From Abiotrophia sp. HMSC24B09 (GTDB lineage: Bacteria; Bacillota; Bacilli; Lactobacillales; Aerococcaceae): a stretch of 51,473 nucleotides of DNA. Location: assembly GCF_001815865.1 (NCBI RefSeq), contig NZ_KV822210.1, forward strand, positions 1-51,473, in the 5' to 3' direction. This document shows, piece by piece, positions 36,810 through 43,833 of the stretch. Under the pieces are notes generated by a model. It was given only the letters and a program-made list of their open reading frames with translations, did not search any database and was not told the origin of the DNA. Positions within the stretch are counted from its first letter, which is position 1; each line of letters opens with the position of its first letter. Both the position numbers and the translations under genes were made by a program.

Positions 36810-37502
36810 ATGAACCAAGTCAGTCATTACCTGCCAATCACTGCCTTGCAGGTGCCAGACTATTACTTTGATATCCATTTACCTTCTTGGGAAGAGGTGG
36901 CCCGCGTCTTTATCCATCAAGTCGCCAAGCAAGCCTATCCTGAACTAGATCAACCAGAGGCTAACCTGACGGATGAGCAGGTGGCGGCACTGGGCTTACA
37001 AGGGGTCAGTAACCTGACCGATCTTAAGCACTATGCCATGGACCTCTTCCGCCAAAGCCAGATCCAGACCCGCTTCTACCAACATATTCTGCCTTTCCTG
37101 GCCTCTTATATTGCGGAGACGGCCCAGTATGTTCTAGACGCTGAAGATATGGCCACCGTGGTCTACAGCCAACTCAAGGAAATGAACCAAGAAGATCCCC
37201 AGCTTGATCAAGATGCCCTTCGGGAAAGCCTAGAGGAAGACTATATCTTCCGCCTAGTAGCTGGCCAGTGGTATGCTGACCAAGGGGGCGGCTTGACCGA
37301 GTTAGACTATGACGCCTATATCGTGTCCAGTGCGGTCAATCAAGGGGCGGATGAGATTGCCCTGCGGGAACGCTTCTCCTATCCGGACTTCCAAGTCATG
37401 ATGCCGACTTTAGCCTACACCGAGGCCCTCTTCCAGCACTTCCTGCCGCGCTTCCGATTTGTGATTGCGCCGGCTAATCAAGAAGGGGGGCAGCCAGCTT
37501 GA
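36810..37502 (+). CDS. Unrecognised acidic, helical cytosolic protein
   Basis: 230 residues, no signal peptide or membrane segment. The start ATG has AGAGGAG eight bases upstream. The sequence is acidic and rich in Glu, Asp, Gln, Tyr and aromatic residues; the middle (about 75-165) looks helical and vaguely recalls the substrate-binding arm of trigger factor, but no PPIase or ribosome-binding signature is visible, so that resemblance is weak. Its TGA stop overlaps the TTG start of the next gene, so the two are co-translated. The context suggests a role connected with the envelope protein downstream (inference). A possible promoter is TTGCTA (36747-36752), 17 bases, CACAAT (36770-36775). Confidence 0.7.
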   Translation: MNQVSHYLPITALQVPDYYFDIHLPSWEEVARVFIHQVAKQAYPELDQPEANLTDEQVAALGLQGVSNLTDLKHYAMDLFRQSQIQTRFYQHILPFLASYIAETAQYVLDAEDMATVVYSQLKEMNQEDPQLDQDALRESLEEDYIFRLVAGQWYADQGGGLTELDYDAYIVSSAVNQGADEIALRERFSYPDFQVMMPTLAYTEALFQHFLPRFRFVIAPANQEGGQPA

Positions 37503-39238
37503 GTCAACCAACACGAGCTCAGTACCGTTCCAATCATAAGGGCCAGAAAGCGCCTAAGAAGACGCGGACAGAGCAGGCGCCTGGCTCCTATAAACCTTAC
37601 TACCTATTAGCTCTGGGCTTGGTGGCAGGTCTGGTGCTAGTGGCAGCAGCCTTTTTCCTCTGGCTCATGCCACAAATGAAGCAATCGACCGAGCGCTCGC
37701 ACTTGGCGCGGGCAGCCAACTGGGTGGACACCTATACGGTAGACCTGGATCCCCAGCGGGAGGTATTGGTTGAGGACCTGCGTCAGGTCGACATTCAACC
37801 GGAAAACCAAGCGCCTAGCGCCCAGTACTTTACTAAGCAAGAATTAGATAAGCGTACCGAGACTTCCTTCGCCCGGCGGGTTCGCCAGGTGACTGATACG
37901 GATGCCAATGGCTTTGCCTGGTATTGGGGCCAGCAGCAGGAGGAATACCTCTATCGCCATGGCCGGCCTTATACGGGCTGGTTTGGCCAACCTGGTAGTG
38001 AGTGGACCTACTATAAGGATGGCCGCCTAGACCAGCAGGCAACCATCGACAAGGAAACGGCTCGCCTACGGGCTGATGAGGCGACCTTTATCCAGTCCTT
38101 CGTGCCGAGTTACCAAGCCCGCTTTGTCTACCTCAAGGCTAAGAGTGAACCCATGTATTACGTGGACCGCCAGTCCATTCGTTATTCCATTCTCAACCGC
38201 GGTCGGGATGGGCTCTTACTGTCCAACTTCCCAGGCCAGCCTAACTCCTACTTCCTAGCCAATACCAACAAGTATGCGGACATTCCTATGGAAGTGACTG
38301 AGGAAGCCGTAGTCGATAACCAGACCTGGCTCCATGTGGCCATTGGCTACCAAGACTTGGGCTGGATTCGTCAGGATTTGACCTATCAAAACTATGTCTT
38401 AACCAACTATAGCGAACGTAAGCTCATTGACACCGTCCAGCAAATCATGCGCGAGGAAATTGACAGCATGGGCATTATGGCGGGGGCTTCCTTCGTTGAT
38501 AATGAGACTATGGCCCAAGTGGATGTCGATAATCAAATCTTCTTCCCAGCCAGCACCCAGAAAATCTATGTCTTGACCGAGTTGTACCGCCAGTACAAGG
38601 AAGGCAAGCTCCAGCCAAGCCAGATCATGGCCATGGAAGGCTCGAACATTGTGCCGGGTGCCGGTCATATTAATGAGTCACCGGCGGGGACGGTTTATAG
38701 CCTGGACGAGCTGGTCGATTATGTGGCCATCTATAGTGATAACACGGCGGCTAATATGCTGATTGAAGCCGTAGGTGGTGGGGGCATCGTGACCCAGCAC
38801 GCCCATGAGTTGGGCATGTTGGATACCTATCTGGAAGGTAAGTACTACCAGAATGATAATGGCCGCTTCCAGACTACCCCAGATAATGCGGCCCGGCTTT
38901 TCGCCAAACTAGCCAACCATGAACTCAACGGCGAGCCATGGGATTCCATGTTGATTGACAAGTTGCGACTCAACAGCCATTCCTTCCTGCGGACCTATCT
39001 CTATGAGACAGATTCCTGGAACAAGTCAGGTCTAGGTGCTCCAGAGCAAAATGACGTGGCCACCTTCGTGACCCAGTACGGTAGCTATTCCATTGCCGTC
39101 TACACTAACTCCTGGAGTGACTATGATGCGCGCTTCGACCAAGTAGGCCGCCTGTCCCAACGGGTTTACGAGGCCTTCAACCAGATTCGTTCCGACCTCT
39201 GGCACCCTTATGACCCAGAGCAAGGCTTCTATCGTTAG
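37499..39238 (+). CDS. Membrane-anchored beta-lactamase-fold serine hydrolase
   Basis: 579 residues. Start TTG at 37499, overlapping the previous stop, with GAAGGGGGG upstream. Basic N-terminus (1-30), one membrane helix (about 34-58), then an extracellular region containing an SH3b/GW-like stretch near residues 205-300 and a C-terminal class A beta-lactamase-like domain with S352-T-Q-K355 (SxxK), S413-D-N415 and K509-S-G511. These are the three active-site motifs of penicillin-recognising enzymes. No clear ExxLN omega-loop glutamate was found, so a transpeptidase/carboxypeptidase-like or muropeptide-directed role fits better than penicillin hydrolysis (inference). It ends at a 40-bp palindrome that starts five bases after the stop. 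Confidence 0.85.
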   Translation: MSQPTRAQYRSNHKGQKAPKKTRTEQAPGSYKPYYLLALGLVAGLVLVAAAFFLWLMPQMKQSTERSHLARAANWVDTYTVDLDPQREVLVEDLRQVDIQPENQAPSAQYFTKQELDKRTETSFARRVRQVTDTDANGFAWYWGQQQEEYLYRHGRPYTGWFGQPGSEWTYYKDGRLDQQATIDKETARLRADEATFIQSFVPSYQARFVYLKAKSEPMYYVDRQSIRYSILNRGRDGLLLSNFPGQPNSYFLANTNKYADIPMEVTEEAVVDNQTWLHVAIGYQDLGWIRQDLTYQNYVLTNYSERKLIDTVQQIMREEIDSMGIMAGASFVDNETMAQVDVDNQIFFPASTQKIYVLTELYRQYKEGKLQPSQIMAMEGSNIVPGAGHINESPAGTVYSLDELVDYVAIYSDNTAANMLIEAVGGGGIVTQHAHELGMLDTYLEGKYYQNDNGRFQTTPDNAARLFAKLANHELNGEPWDSMLIDKLRLNSHSFLRTYLYETDSWNKSGLGAPEQNDVATFVTQYGSYSIAVYTNSWSDYDARFDQVGRLSQRVYEAFNQIRSDLWHPYDPEQGFYR

Positions 39239-39306
39239 AAATAAAAAGTCCCAATATATCATATATGATATATTGGGACTTTTCTTTGTGGGGAGAAGAA
39301 GAGGGC
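39224..39306 (+). repeat. Long direct repeat, left copy
   Basis: Covers the last five codons of the serine hydrolase gene, the palindromic terminator and about 20 bases beyond. It matches 41278-41361 with only a few differences (one single-base indel near 39240 and a handful of substitutions). Confidence 0.9.
39244..39283. terminator. 40-bp perfect palindrome, bidirectional terminator
   Basis: The first 20 bases (from AAAAGTCCCAATATATCATA) are exactly complementary to the second 20. A and T tails on the two ends make it terminator-like in both directions. Confidence 0.85.
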
Positions 39307-39380
39307 AGTTAGGCGTGACTAGTTAATTTTGACACTGTATGATAAATGTGTATTGCATATAGACGATTGTGTGGCTAAGA

Positions 39381-39409
39381 TTGATAGATATAACCTTAAC
39401 AGGTATAAT
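39381..39409 (+). promoter_or_regulatory. Promoter of the ABC exporter gene
   Basis: TTGATA (39381-39386), 17 bases, TATAAT (39404-39409). An alternative TTGCAT-17-TAAGAT lies just upstream. The transcript would have a leader of about 190 bases. The 39307-39602 gap is AT-rich and otherwise holds nothing firm. Confidence 0.65.
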
Positions 39410-39602
39410 TAAACCGAGCTCTTTTCTAGTAGACATTTTGACTGGTTAAATATAAAAAACTATGCCTCATATATTTTAGTTAACCAAAGTGATAAAATAT
39501 TATGCGGTATATTAGATTGGGAGAGAGAATTAAACTCAGTGGGTCTTACCACAAAAAATATCTGCCACCTGATACATCGAGCCATCACAAGAGGGGGACA
39601 AA

Positions 39603-41180
39603 ATGAAACATAAGTATTTATGGTCGACCTTAGTTTGTATCACATTAGTAGCAGTGCTTAATATTGTATTCAATTACCGTATTCAGTACATTCTTAATGC
39701 AATAGTCGCGCAAGATTACGGGCAGTTCTCTTATCAGATAATGGTGACAGCCATCATTATTTTGGGGATGTTATTGGTTGAATATGGGAGACAAGTTTTG
39801 AACGCTCGCTACCTAAATAGTCAAGGATTTAGATTGCATGGAACCTTGCTATCACGCATTTTGGCTTTGAGACCACGAGCGGTTGAACAAGATGTGGGCC
39901 ACTACCTCTCACAAGTGACGAATGATATTGAAGAGGTCAAGAGCCTACATTATGATACGCTCTTAGCTGTTTACCAAGGGACAATCTCATTTTTGATTGC
40001 TGCTGTCGCTTTGATCAGTCTAAACTGGGTGACGGCTTTATGGATTTTCATTGCTTCTGTGCTTCCACTGGTGCTACCGCTGTTGTTCAAACGGCTAAGA
40101 GCCAGAATAGAACAAGACTATCTGTTCCGTAAATCAGCTTATAGCCGGCGATTCGTTAATTATTTACAGAATTTCGGCCTCCTGCGTAACCACCAAAGCG
40201 AACGGGAATATGCAGAAGATCTGACCCGTGACTACGCTGACATAAATCGTATGTCTAATACGAAAGCATCCTATAGTGCACTCGTGAATGTCTTAGCAGG
40301 ATTAGGGTTTTACGCAACGACCTTGGTAATCTTGTGGATTGGTGGGCTTCAAGTGTTGGAGGGGAAGTTGACTGTAGGCGGGCTGACGTCCATATATAGT
40401 ATTTCGCTCGAATTAGTATTACCCATTCAGCTGTTGATTAGTGCCTTGAGCGACTTATCAGCGATACAAGATACCAAGCATCAGCTCGAGCAGGAACCTG
40501 TCATGGAAACGGTCGTGGTTGAATGCTCAGCTGATCAACCTGTGGTGGCAGTGCGCCAGCTTGAACAGCCGCCGCTCTTCCAAGGGATTAACCTAACCCT
40601 TCAACCGGGTAAGCGCTACTTATTAACGGGGAAAAGCGGTATTGGAAAGACCAGCTTAGTGGCTCTTTTGACAGGGGACGTAATCGCTCCTACAGGGACG
40701 GTCTTGTTAGATAAGTGTTCCTTAGACCAGTTGACCTACGAGCAAATTCAACATTACATTGCCTATGTACCACAAAAAGCTCAGATGTTATGGGGAAGTA
40801 TGTGGGATAATATTACACTACGTCAGATGTGTGATGAAGGAGAAGTCATGCGACTCATTCAAGCATTCGGGTTAGGCGACCGCTTCCCTGACGTGAGCCA
40901 TCTTAAGCAAGAGCAATATAATGAAGAAAGTGCCTTGTCGGGCGGACAGAAGCAACGTATCGCCTTAATACGAGCACTTTTGCAACATAAGCCGATCTTA
41001 ATTGTGGATGAGGGCCTATCCGCCTTGGATCCAGAGTCATTTAAGCAAGCAGAAAATCTCTTGTTAGGCTGGCCCACGCTCACCTTGTTACACATCTCTC
41101 ATCACTCAGATGAAGCGAGTGCTCATCGCTATGATGCGGTATTTGTGCTAGAGGATGGGCAGATTGTGCGCTCTAGATAA
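39603..41180 (+). CDS. ABC exporter half-transporter (transmembrane plus ATPase)
   Basis: 525 residues, short for a half-exporter. A transmembrane domain of about six helices (residues ~7-295) is fused to an ATPase with Walker A G-K-S-G-I-G-K-T-S, Q-loop Y-V-P-Q-K-A-Q, signature L-S-G-G-Q-K-Q-R, Walker B I-L-I-V-D-E-G and H-loop I-S-H-H. All catalytic residues look intact. AGAGGGGG lies upstream of the ATG. The family exports peptides, lipids or drugs as homo- or heterodimers; there is no C39 peptidase domain. It is a single gene, AT-richer than the flanking genes, lying between two long direct repeats, which suggests acquisition as a cassette. The substrate is unknown; a peptide is plausible given the nearby Rgg regulator. 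Confidence 0.88.
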   Translation: MKHKYLWSTLVCITLVAVLNIVFNYRIQYILNAIVAQDYGQFSYQIMVTAIIILGMLLVEYGRQVLNARYLNSQGFRLHGTLLSRILALRPRAVEQDVGHYLSQVTNDIEEVKSLHYDTLLAVYQGTISFLIAAVALISLNWVTALWIFIASVLPLVLPLLFKRLRARIEQDYLFRKSAYSRRFVNYLQNFGLLRNHQSEREYAEDLTRDYADINRMSNTKASYSALVNVLAGLGFYATTLVILWIGGLQVLEGKLTVGGLTSIYSISLELVLPIQLLISALSDLSAIQDTKHQLEQEPVMETVVVECSADQPVVAVRQLEQPPLFQGINLTLQPGKRYLLTGKSGIGKTSLVALLTGDVIAPTGTVLLDKCSLDQLTYEQIQHYIAYVPQKAQMLWGSMWDNITLRQMCDEGEVMRLIQAFGLGDRFPDVSHLKQEQYNEESALSGGQKQRIALIRALLQHKPILIVDEGLSALDPESFKQAENLLLGWPTLTLLHISHHSDEASAHRYDAVFVLEDGQIVRSR

Positions 41181-41201
41181 GGTATTGAGTTATTAAGGCG
41201 T

Positions 41202-41261
41202 ATGATGGGTAATCAGTGGCTCTGGTTGGGCGCCTTCGAGATGACAAGCAAGCCCTGCTGA
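41202..41261 (+). CDS. Possible 19-residue peptide ORF
   Basis: Begins with two in-frame ATGs 22 bases after the ABC exporter stop and encodes MMGNQWLWLGAFEMTSKPC. The stop falls inside the following hairpin. The ribosome site (TTAAGG) is weak. Position directly behind an exporter and a Trp-rich hydrophobic core make a secreted or signalling peptide conceivable, but ORFs this short occur by chance. Confidence 0.2.
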   Translation: MMGNQWLWLGAFEMTSKPC

Positions 41262-41282
41262 CACAGTGTGTCAGCCGGGCTT
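41250..41282 (+). terminator. Hairpin after the ABC exporter gene
   Basis: AAGCCC / GGGCTT outer arms with GCTGACAC / GTGTCAGC inner arms around AGT. Its right arm crosses the boundary of the right direct repeat (which begins at 41278). Confidence 0.65.
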
Positions 41283-41361
41283 CTATCGTTAAAAATGAAA
41301 AAGTCCCAATATATCATATATGATATATTGGGACTTTTCTTTGTGGGGAAAAGAAGAGGGC
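41278..41361 (+). repeat. Long direct repeat, right copy
   Basis: Second copy of 39224-39306, including a relic of the serine hydrolase 3' end (GGCTTCTATCGTTA). Here that coding sequence has no gene in front of it. Confidence 0.9.
41299..41338. terminator. Second 40-bp palindrome, bidirectional terminator
   Basis: Identical to 39244-39283. It lies between the convergent ABC exporter (+) and MFS transporter (-) genes and can end both transcripts. Confidence 0.85.
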
Positions 41362-41406
41362 TAGAACAATGTAGTTATCTATTAGGTTAATGTGGTGAAT
41401 CCGATT

Positions 41407-42588
41407 TTAGAGAGACTGGGACTTAAGGCGGGGGAAAACAAGTATATAAATCAATGCAATCAACATATAGGATAGGCCAAATAGCACGAAAAAGGTGTGA
41501 CTTGGAATATAGTTTGCTAAAGTCCCCCACGCTAGAGAGGCTAGCGGCATGATGCCCACTGCTATAGTACTTTTTGCCGACAAGACTCGTCCCAAGAATT
41601 GTTCAGGAACAAACTCTAAAATTAATGGGTTATGGACGGTGTAGTTAAATCCTAAGAAGATAGAAGCTAAGCCCACCATAAAGAGTAGCGCGATAGGGTT
41701 TCTTGTTAGGAGACTTGCTAAGAACATAAAAATGCCATAGAATAGGGATCCTAAAATCATCTTAGTTGAACGCGAATAGGAGTCCCATACTTTTGTGGTG
41801 ATTAAAGCACTACCGATTACGACTCCTATGGAGGTGCAGACCCCGAAAAAACCTAAGAAAACAGGGTCATTCCATTCTTCTGCAAGCTGCACTATGTAAA
41901 TAGATAAACCAGAAAACATAATATTAGCAATTGTCTCACCGAGCATAAGCCAGAGAGGCATCTGATATTTCTTGAGTAGTTTAAAACCTTCTAGCCAATC
42001 GATTTTTGATTCAGAATCTACTTTTGGGATTTCTTCATCAATAGCGATACTATTAAAAATACTTGCAGATCCTATAAAGGAGGCAACAGAAGTAGCGATT
42101 AGGAATAAAGGATGAATAACTTTGAGAGCAAATCCTATCAAACCATTAAATAAGTAATCAGACATTTGATAAGCCATTATCATGTATGATTGAGACTTAT
42201 CCATATCTTCTTTAGCAACCAGGAGCGGTAAAAATGCGTCTTGCGTCGTATAGGTATTCATCCCAAATAAGCTGCATAGAAAGGCAGAAATACATAATAA
42301 TAGAGGGAAGTCTATATTAAGTAGTAACAATAAAAAGAGTAACAAAGAGCCAAAGGCTTGCCCGATTTCTAATGCGATAAGAAGAGCCTTTTTCTTATGG
42401 CGGTCAACAATATGTCCAACTAGGAATTCGAAGAGTGTAGGTAAGTATATGAGGGCATTTAATACCCCCACCCAGAAAATCTCATGAGTGGCTTGTATGA
42501 GATACCATGATACAGTTAGTGAGTATATACTATCGCCAAAATTACTTAATAGTCGGCCTGCCCATAGCTTCTTGAAATTACGATTCAT
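41407..42588 (-). CDS. MFS transporter (MefA/MFS_3-like efflux protein)
   Basis: 393 residues from the minus-strand ATG at 42588, chosen because TGGAGG lies nine bases upstream; a longer frame starting at 42642 is less likely. About 12 hydrophobic helices. The N-terminus F-K-K-L-W-A-G-R-L-L-S-N-F-G-D-S-I-Y-S-L and the loop G-H-I-V-D-R-H-K-K-K place it in the macrolide-efflux-like/enterobactin-exporter group of MFS proteins. Drug:proton antiport or metabolite/peptide export is inferred. It follows the rgg gene on the same strand 179 bases later. Its -10-like TATACT (42693-42698) has no recognisable -35, consistent with activator-dependent transcription. Confidence 0.87.
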   Translation of the reverse strand: MNRNFKKLWAGRLLSNFGDSIYSLTVSWYLIQATHEIFWVGVLNALIYLPTLFEFLVGHIVDRHKKKALLIALEIGQAFGSLLLFLLLLLNIDFPLLLCISAFLCSLFGMNTYTTQDAFLPLLVAKEDMDKSQSYMIMAYQMSDYLFNGLIGFALKVIHPLFLIATSVASFIGSASIFNSIAIDEEIPKVDSESKIDWLEGFKLLKKYQMPLWLMLGETIANIMFSGLSIYIVQLAEEWNDPVFLGFFGVCTSIGVVIGSALITTKVWDSYSRSTKMILGSLFYGIFMFLASLLTRNPIALLFMVGLASIFLGFNYTVHNPLILEFVPEQFLGRVLSAKSTIAVGIMPLASLAWGTLANYIPSHTFFVLFGLSYMLIALIYILVFPRLKSQSL

Positions 42589-42692
42589 GAGGCGCCTCCA
42601 GTATCTATGAATTAGTACTAATAGGATTGATTTTCCCATCATATTTCTTAGGTTTCCTATTTTATGATTAAATAGTTTTAAGTGATAGAAAC

Positions 42693-42698
42693 AGTATA
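42693..42698 (-). promoter_or_regulatory. Candidate activator-dependent -10 of the MFS gene
   Basis: TATACT on the minus strand within palindromic AGTATACT. The hexamer 17 bases upstream (CCCTCT) does not resemble a -35. The leader is about 100 bases. Confidence 0.35.
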
Positions 42699-42767
42699 CT
42701 GAAGGTCTTAGGAGAAGAGGGAATTTTTTGCCTATATGATAAACGAAAGAAAAACGCTAAGGTATTT

Positions 42768-43643
42768 TTATCTCTCAATGTATTGACCTAGGAAATCCTT
42801 GTATTCACGTGCTAAATCCGGTCTCCGCATCTGATTAAGAATGGAAATAGCCTGTTGAGAAATAGAGAGTCCTTTATCGTAGTTGCCTTGAACTAGTAGG
42901 TAGATTCCCTTATAAAAATTAATGCGATTAATTTCTGCAAAGCTGTCCGTCCCACTTAATAGGTTTTCTGCTTGGATAAATAAATTATTTAGGCCGTCAA
43001 AGTGTTCATTTTCGATGAGCGTATGGATGATATTGCCCATGATAATACTTAGTTCATTAACGTGCTTTGGAGATTTGGAAAACATAGCTGAGCGATTAAT
43101 AGCAATTTTGCTCAGATTATACATTTTCTCAATAGGAATAAAATTTAGGCTATTGCCAAATAAGACAAGCTCATATTCTCCCCACTCCTCCACCCGGTAA
43201 AGATAATCAGTGATTTTCTTAATTTTATGTGGCTCAAATGGTAAGCCGTTCAAGAGATTGATGTACTGGCTAATTATAATGAGATTATGTTCGAATCGAC
43301 TATCACTATACTGCTTCAAAAGTATCTTTTGGTCATCGTATAGTTGATTGAGTAGTGCGAGATCATTATTTACTAGAGCGGTGCTTAATTGTTGAAGAAA
43401 TGCCGTCTGAGAATATCCCTCTAAATGGCCTAATATTAATTCGAATTCTCGGTAGGAAATGTTGAGGCGAGATAGTAAACGTATGAACTTGTTAGAAGTA
43501 ATTTCGTGTTCACCGCGCTCAAACTTTGATAAGAAGGGCAAAGATACAATCCCTTTAGATGCTTCTTCAAGGGTCATTCCTTTCGATAGTCTTAGTTCTC
43601 TAAAGATAGTTCCTAGTTGCTGAGGGCAAACATTTTTCTTCAT
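42768..43643 (-). CDS. Rgg/GadR/MutR-family transcriptional regulator
   Basis: 291 residues from the minus-strand ATG at 43643, with AAGGTG nine bases upstream; this gives the usual Rgg length (about 285-300). An N-terminal XRE helix-turn-helix (residues ~8-62: L-G-x-I-F-R-E-L-R-L-S-K-G-M-T-L-E-E, F-L-S-K-F-E-R-G-E) is followed by an all-helical TPR-like domain. In streptococci this family senses short hydrophobic peptides or acts as a stand-alone activator of a neighbouring gene. Here the neighbour in the direction of transcription is the MFS transporter, the likely target (inference). The gene is clearly AT-richer than the chromosomal genes around it. Confidence 0.88.
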   Translation of the reverse strand: MKKNVCPQQLGTIFRELRLSKGMTLEEASKGIVSLPFLSKFERGEHEITSNKFIRLLSRLNISYREFELILGHLEGYSQTAFLQQLSTALVNNDLALLNQLYDDQKILLKQYSDSRFEHNLIIISQYINLLNGLPFEPHKIKKITDYLYRVEEWGEYELVLFGNSLNFIPIEKMYNLSKIAINRSAMFSKSPKHVNELSIIMGNIIHTLIENEHFDGLNNLFIQAENLLSGTDSFAEINRINFYKGIYLLVQGNYDKGLSISQQAISILNQMRRPDLAREYKDFLGQYIER

Positions 43644-43704
43644 TATTCTCATCACCTTATTTTGATTTAATGTAAACGAAAATATACAGAACTTGCTTGA
43701 ATAT

Positions 43705-43733
43705 ATTATAAGCCAAAAAGAGTGCGGTTTCAA
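43705..43733 (-). promoter_or_regulatory. rgg promoter
   Basis: On the minus strand: TTGAAA (43733-43728), 17 bases, TATAAT (43710-43705). Confidence 0.75.
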
Positions 43734-43793
43734 CGAAGTGAAGATGATATTCTTTTTTGATTTTGCGTGTTTGGGACCTATATTTTTGCGATT

Positions 43794-43820
43794 AAAAAAG
43801 GGCTGGCATCACGCCAGCCC
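43794..43820 (-). terminator. Terminator of the ABC-F gene
   Basis: GGGCTGGC / GCCAGCCC hairpin with a five-base loop, followed on the minus strand by TTTTTT. Confidence 0.85.
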
Positions 43821-43833
43821 TCTTTTAAATTGC

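Noticed and set aside
39502..39606. 34-residue ORF whose stop overlaps the ABC exporter start (ATGA)
   Set aside because: No ribosome binding site, composition unlike neighbours, and a second short frame (GTG at 39539) is equally open there; most likely chance.
41299..41338. Attachment site core of a tyrosine-recombinase element
   Set aside because: The repeats could be att-like, but no integrase or excisionase is present and the palindrome is adequately explained as a terminator; kept only as a duplication/insertion hypothesis.
42643..42767. Short hydrophobic peptide (SHP) pheromone gene next to rgg
   Set aside because: The only open frames are an in-frame extension of the MFS gene and a TTG frame overlapping the rgg stop; neither has a ribosome site or SHP-like ending.
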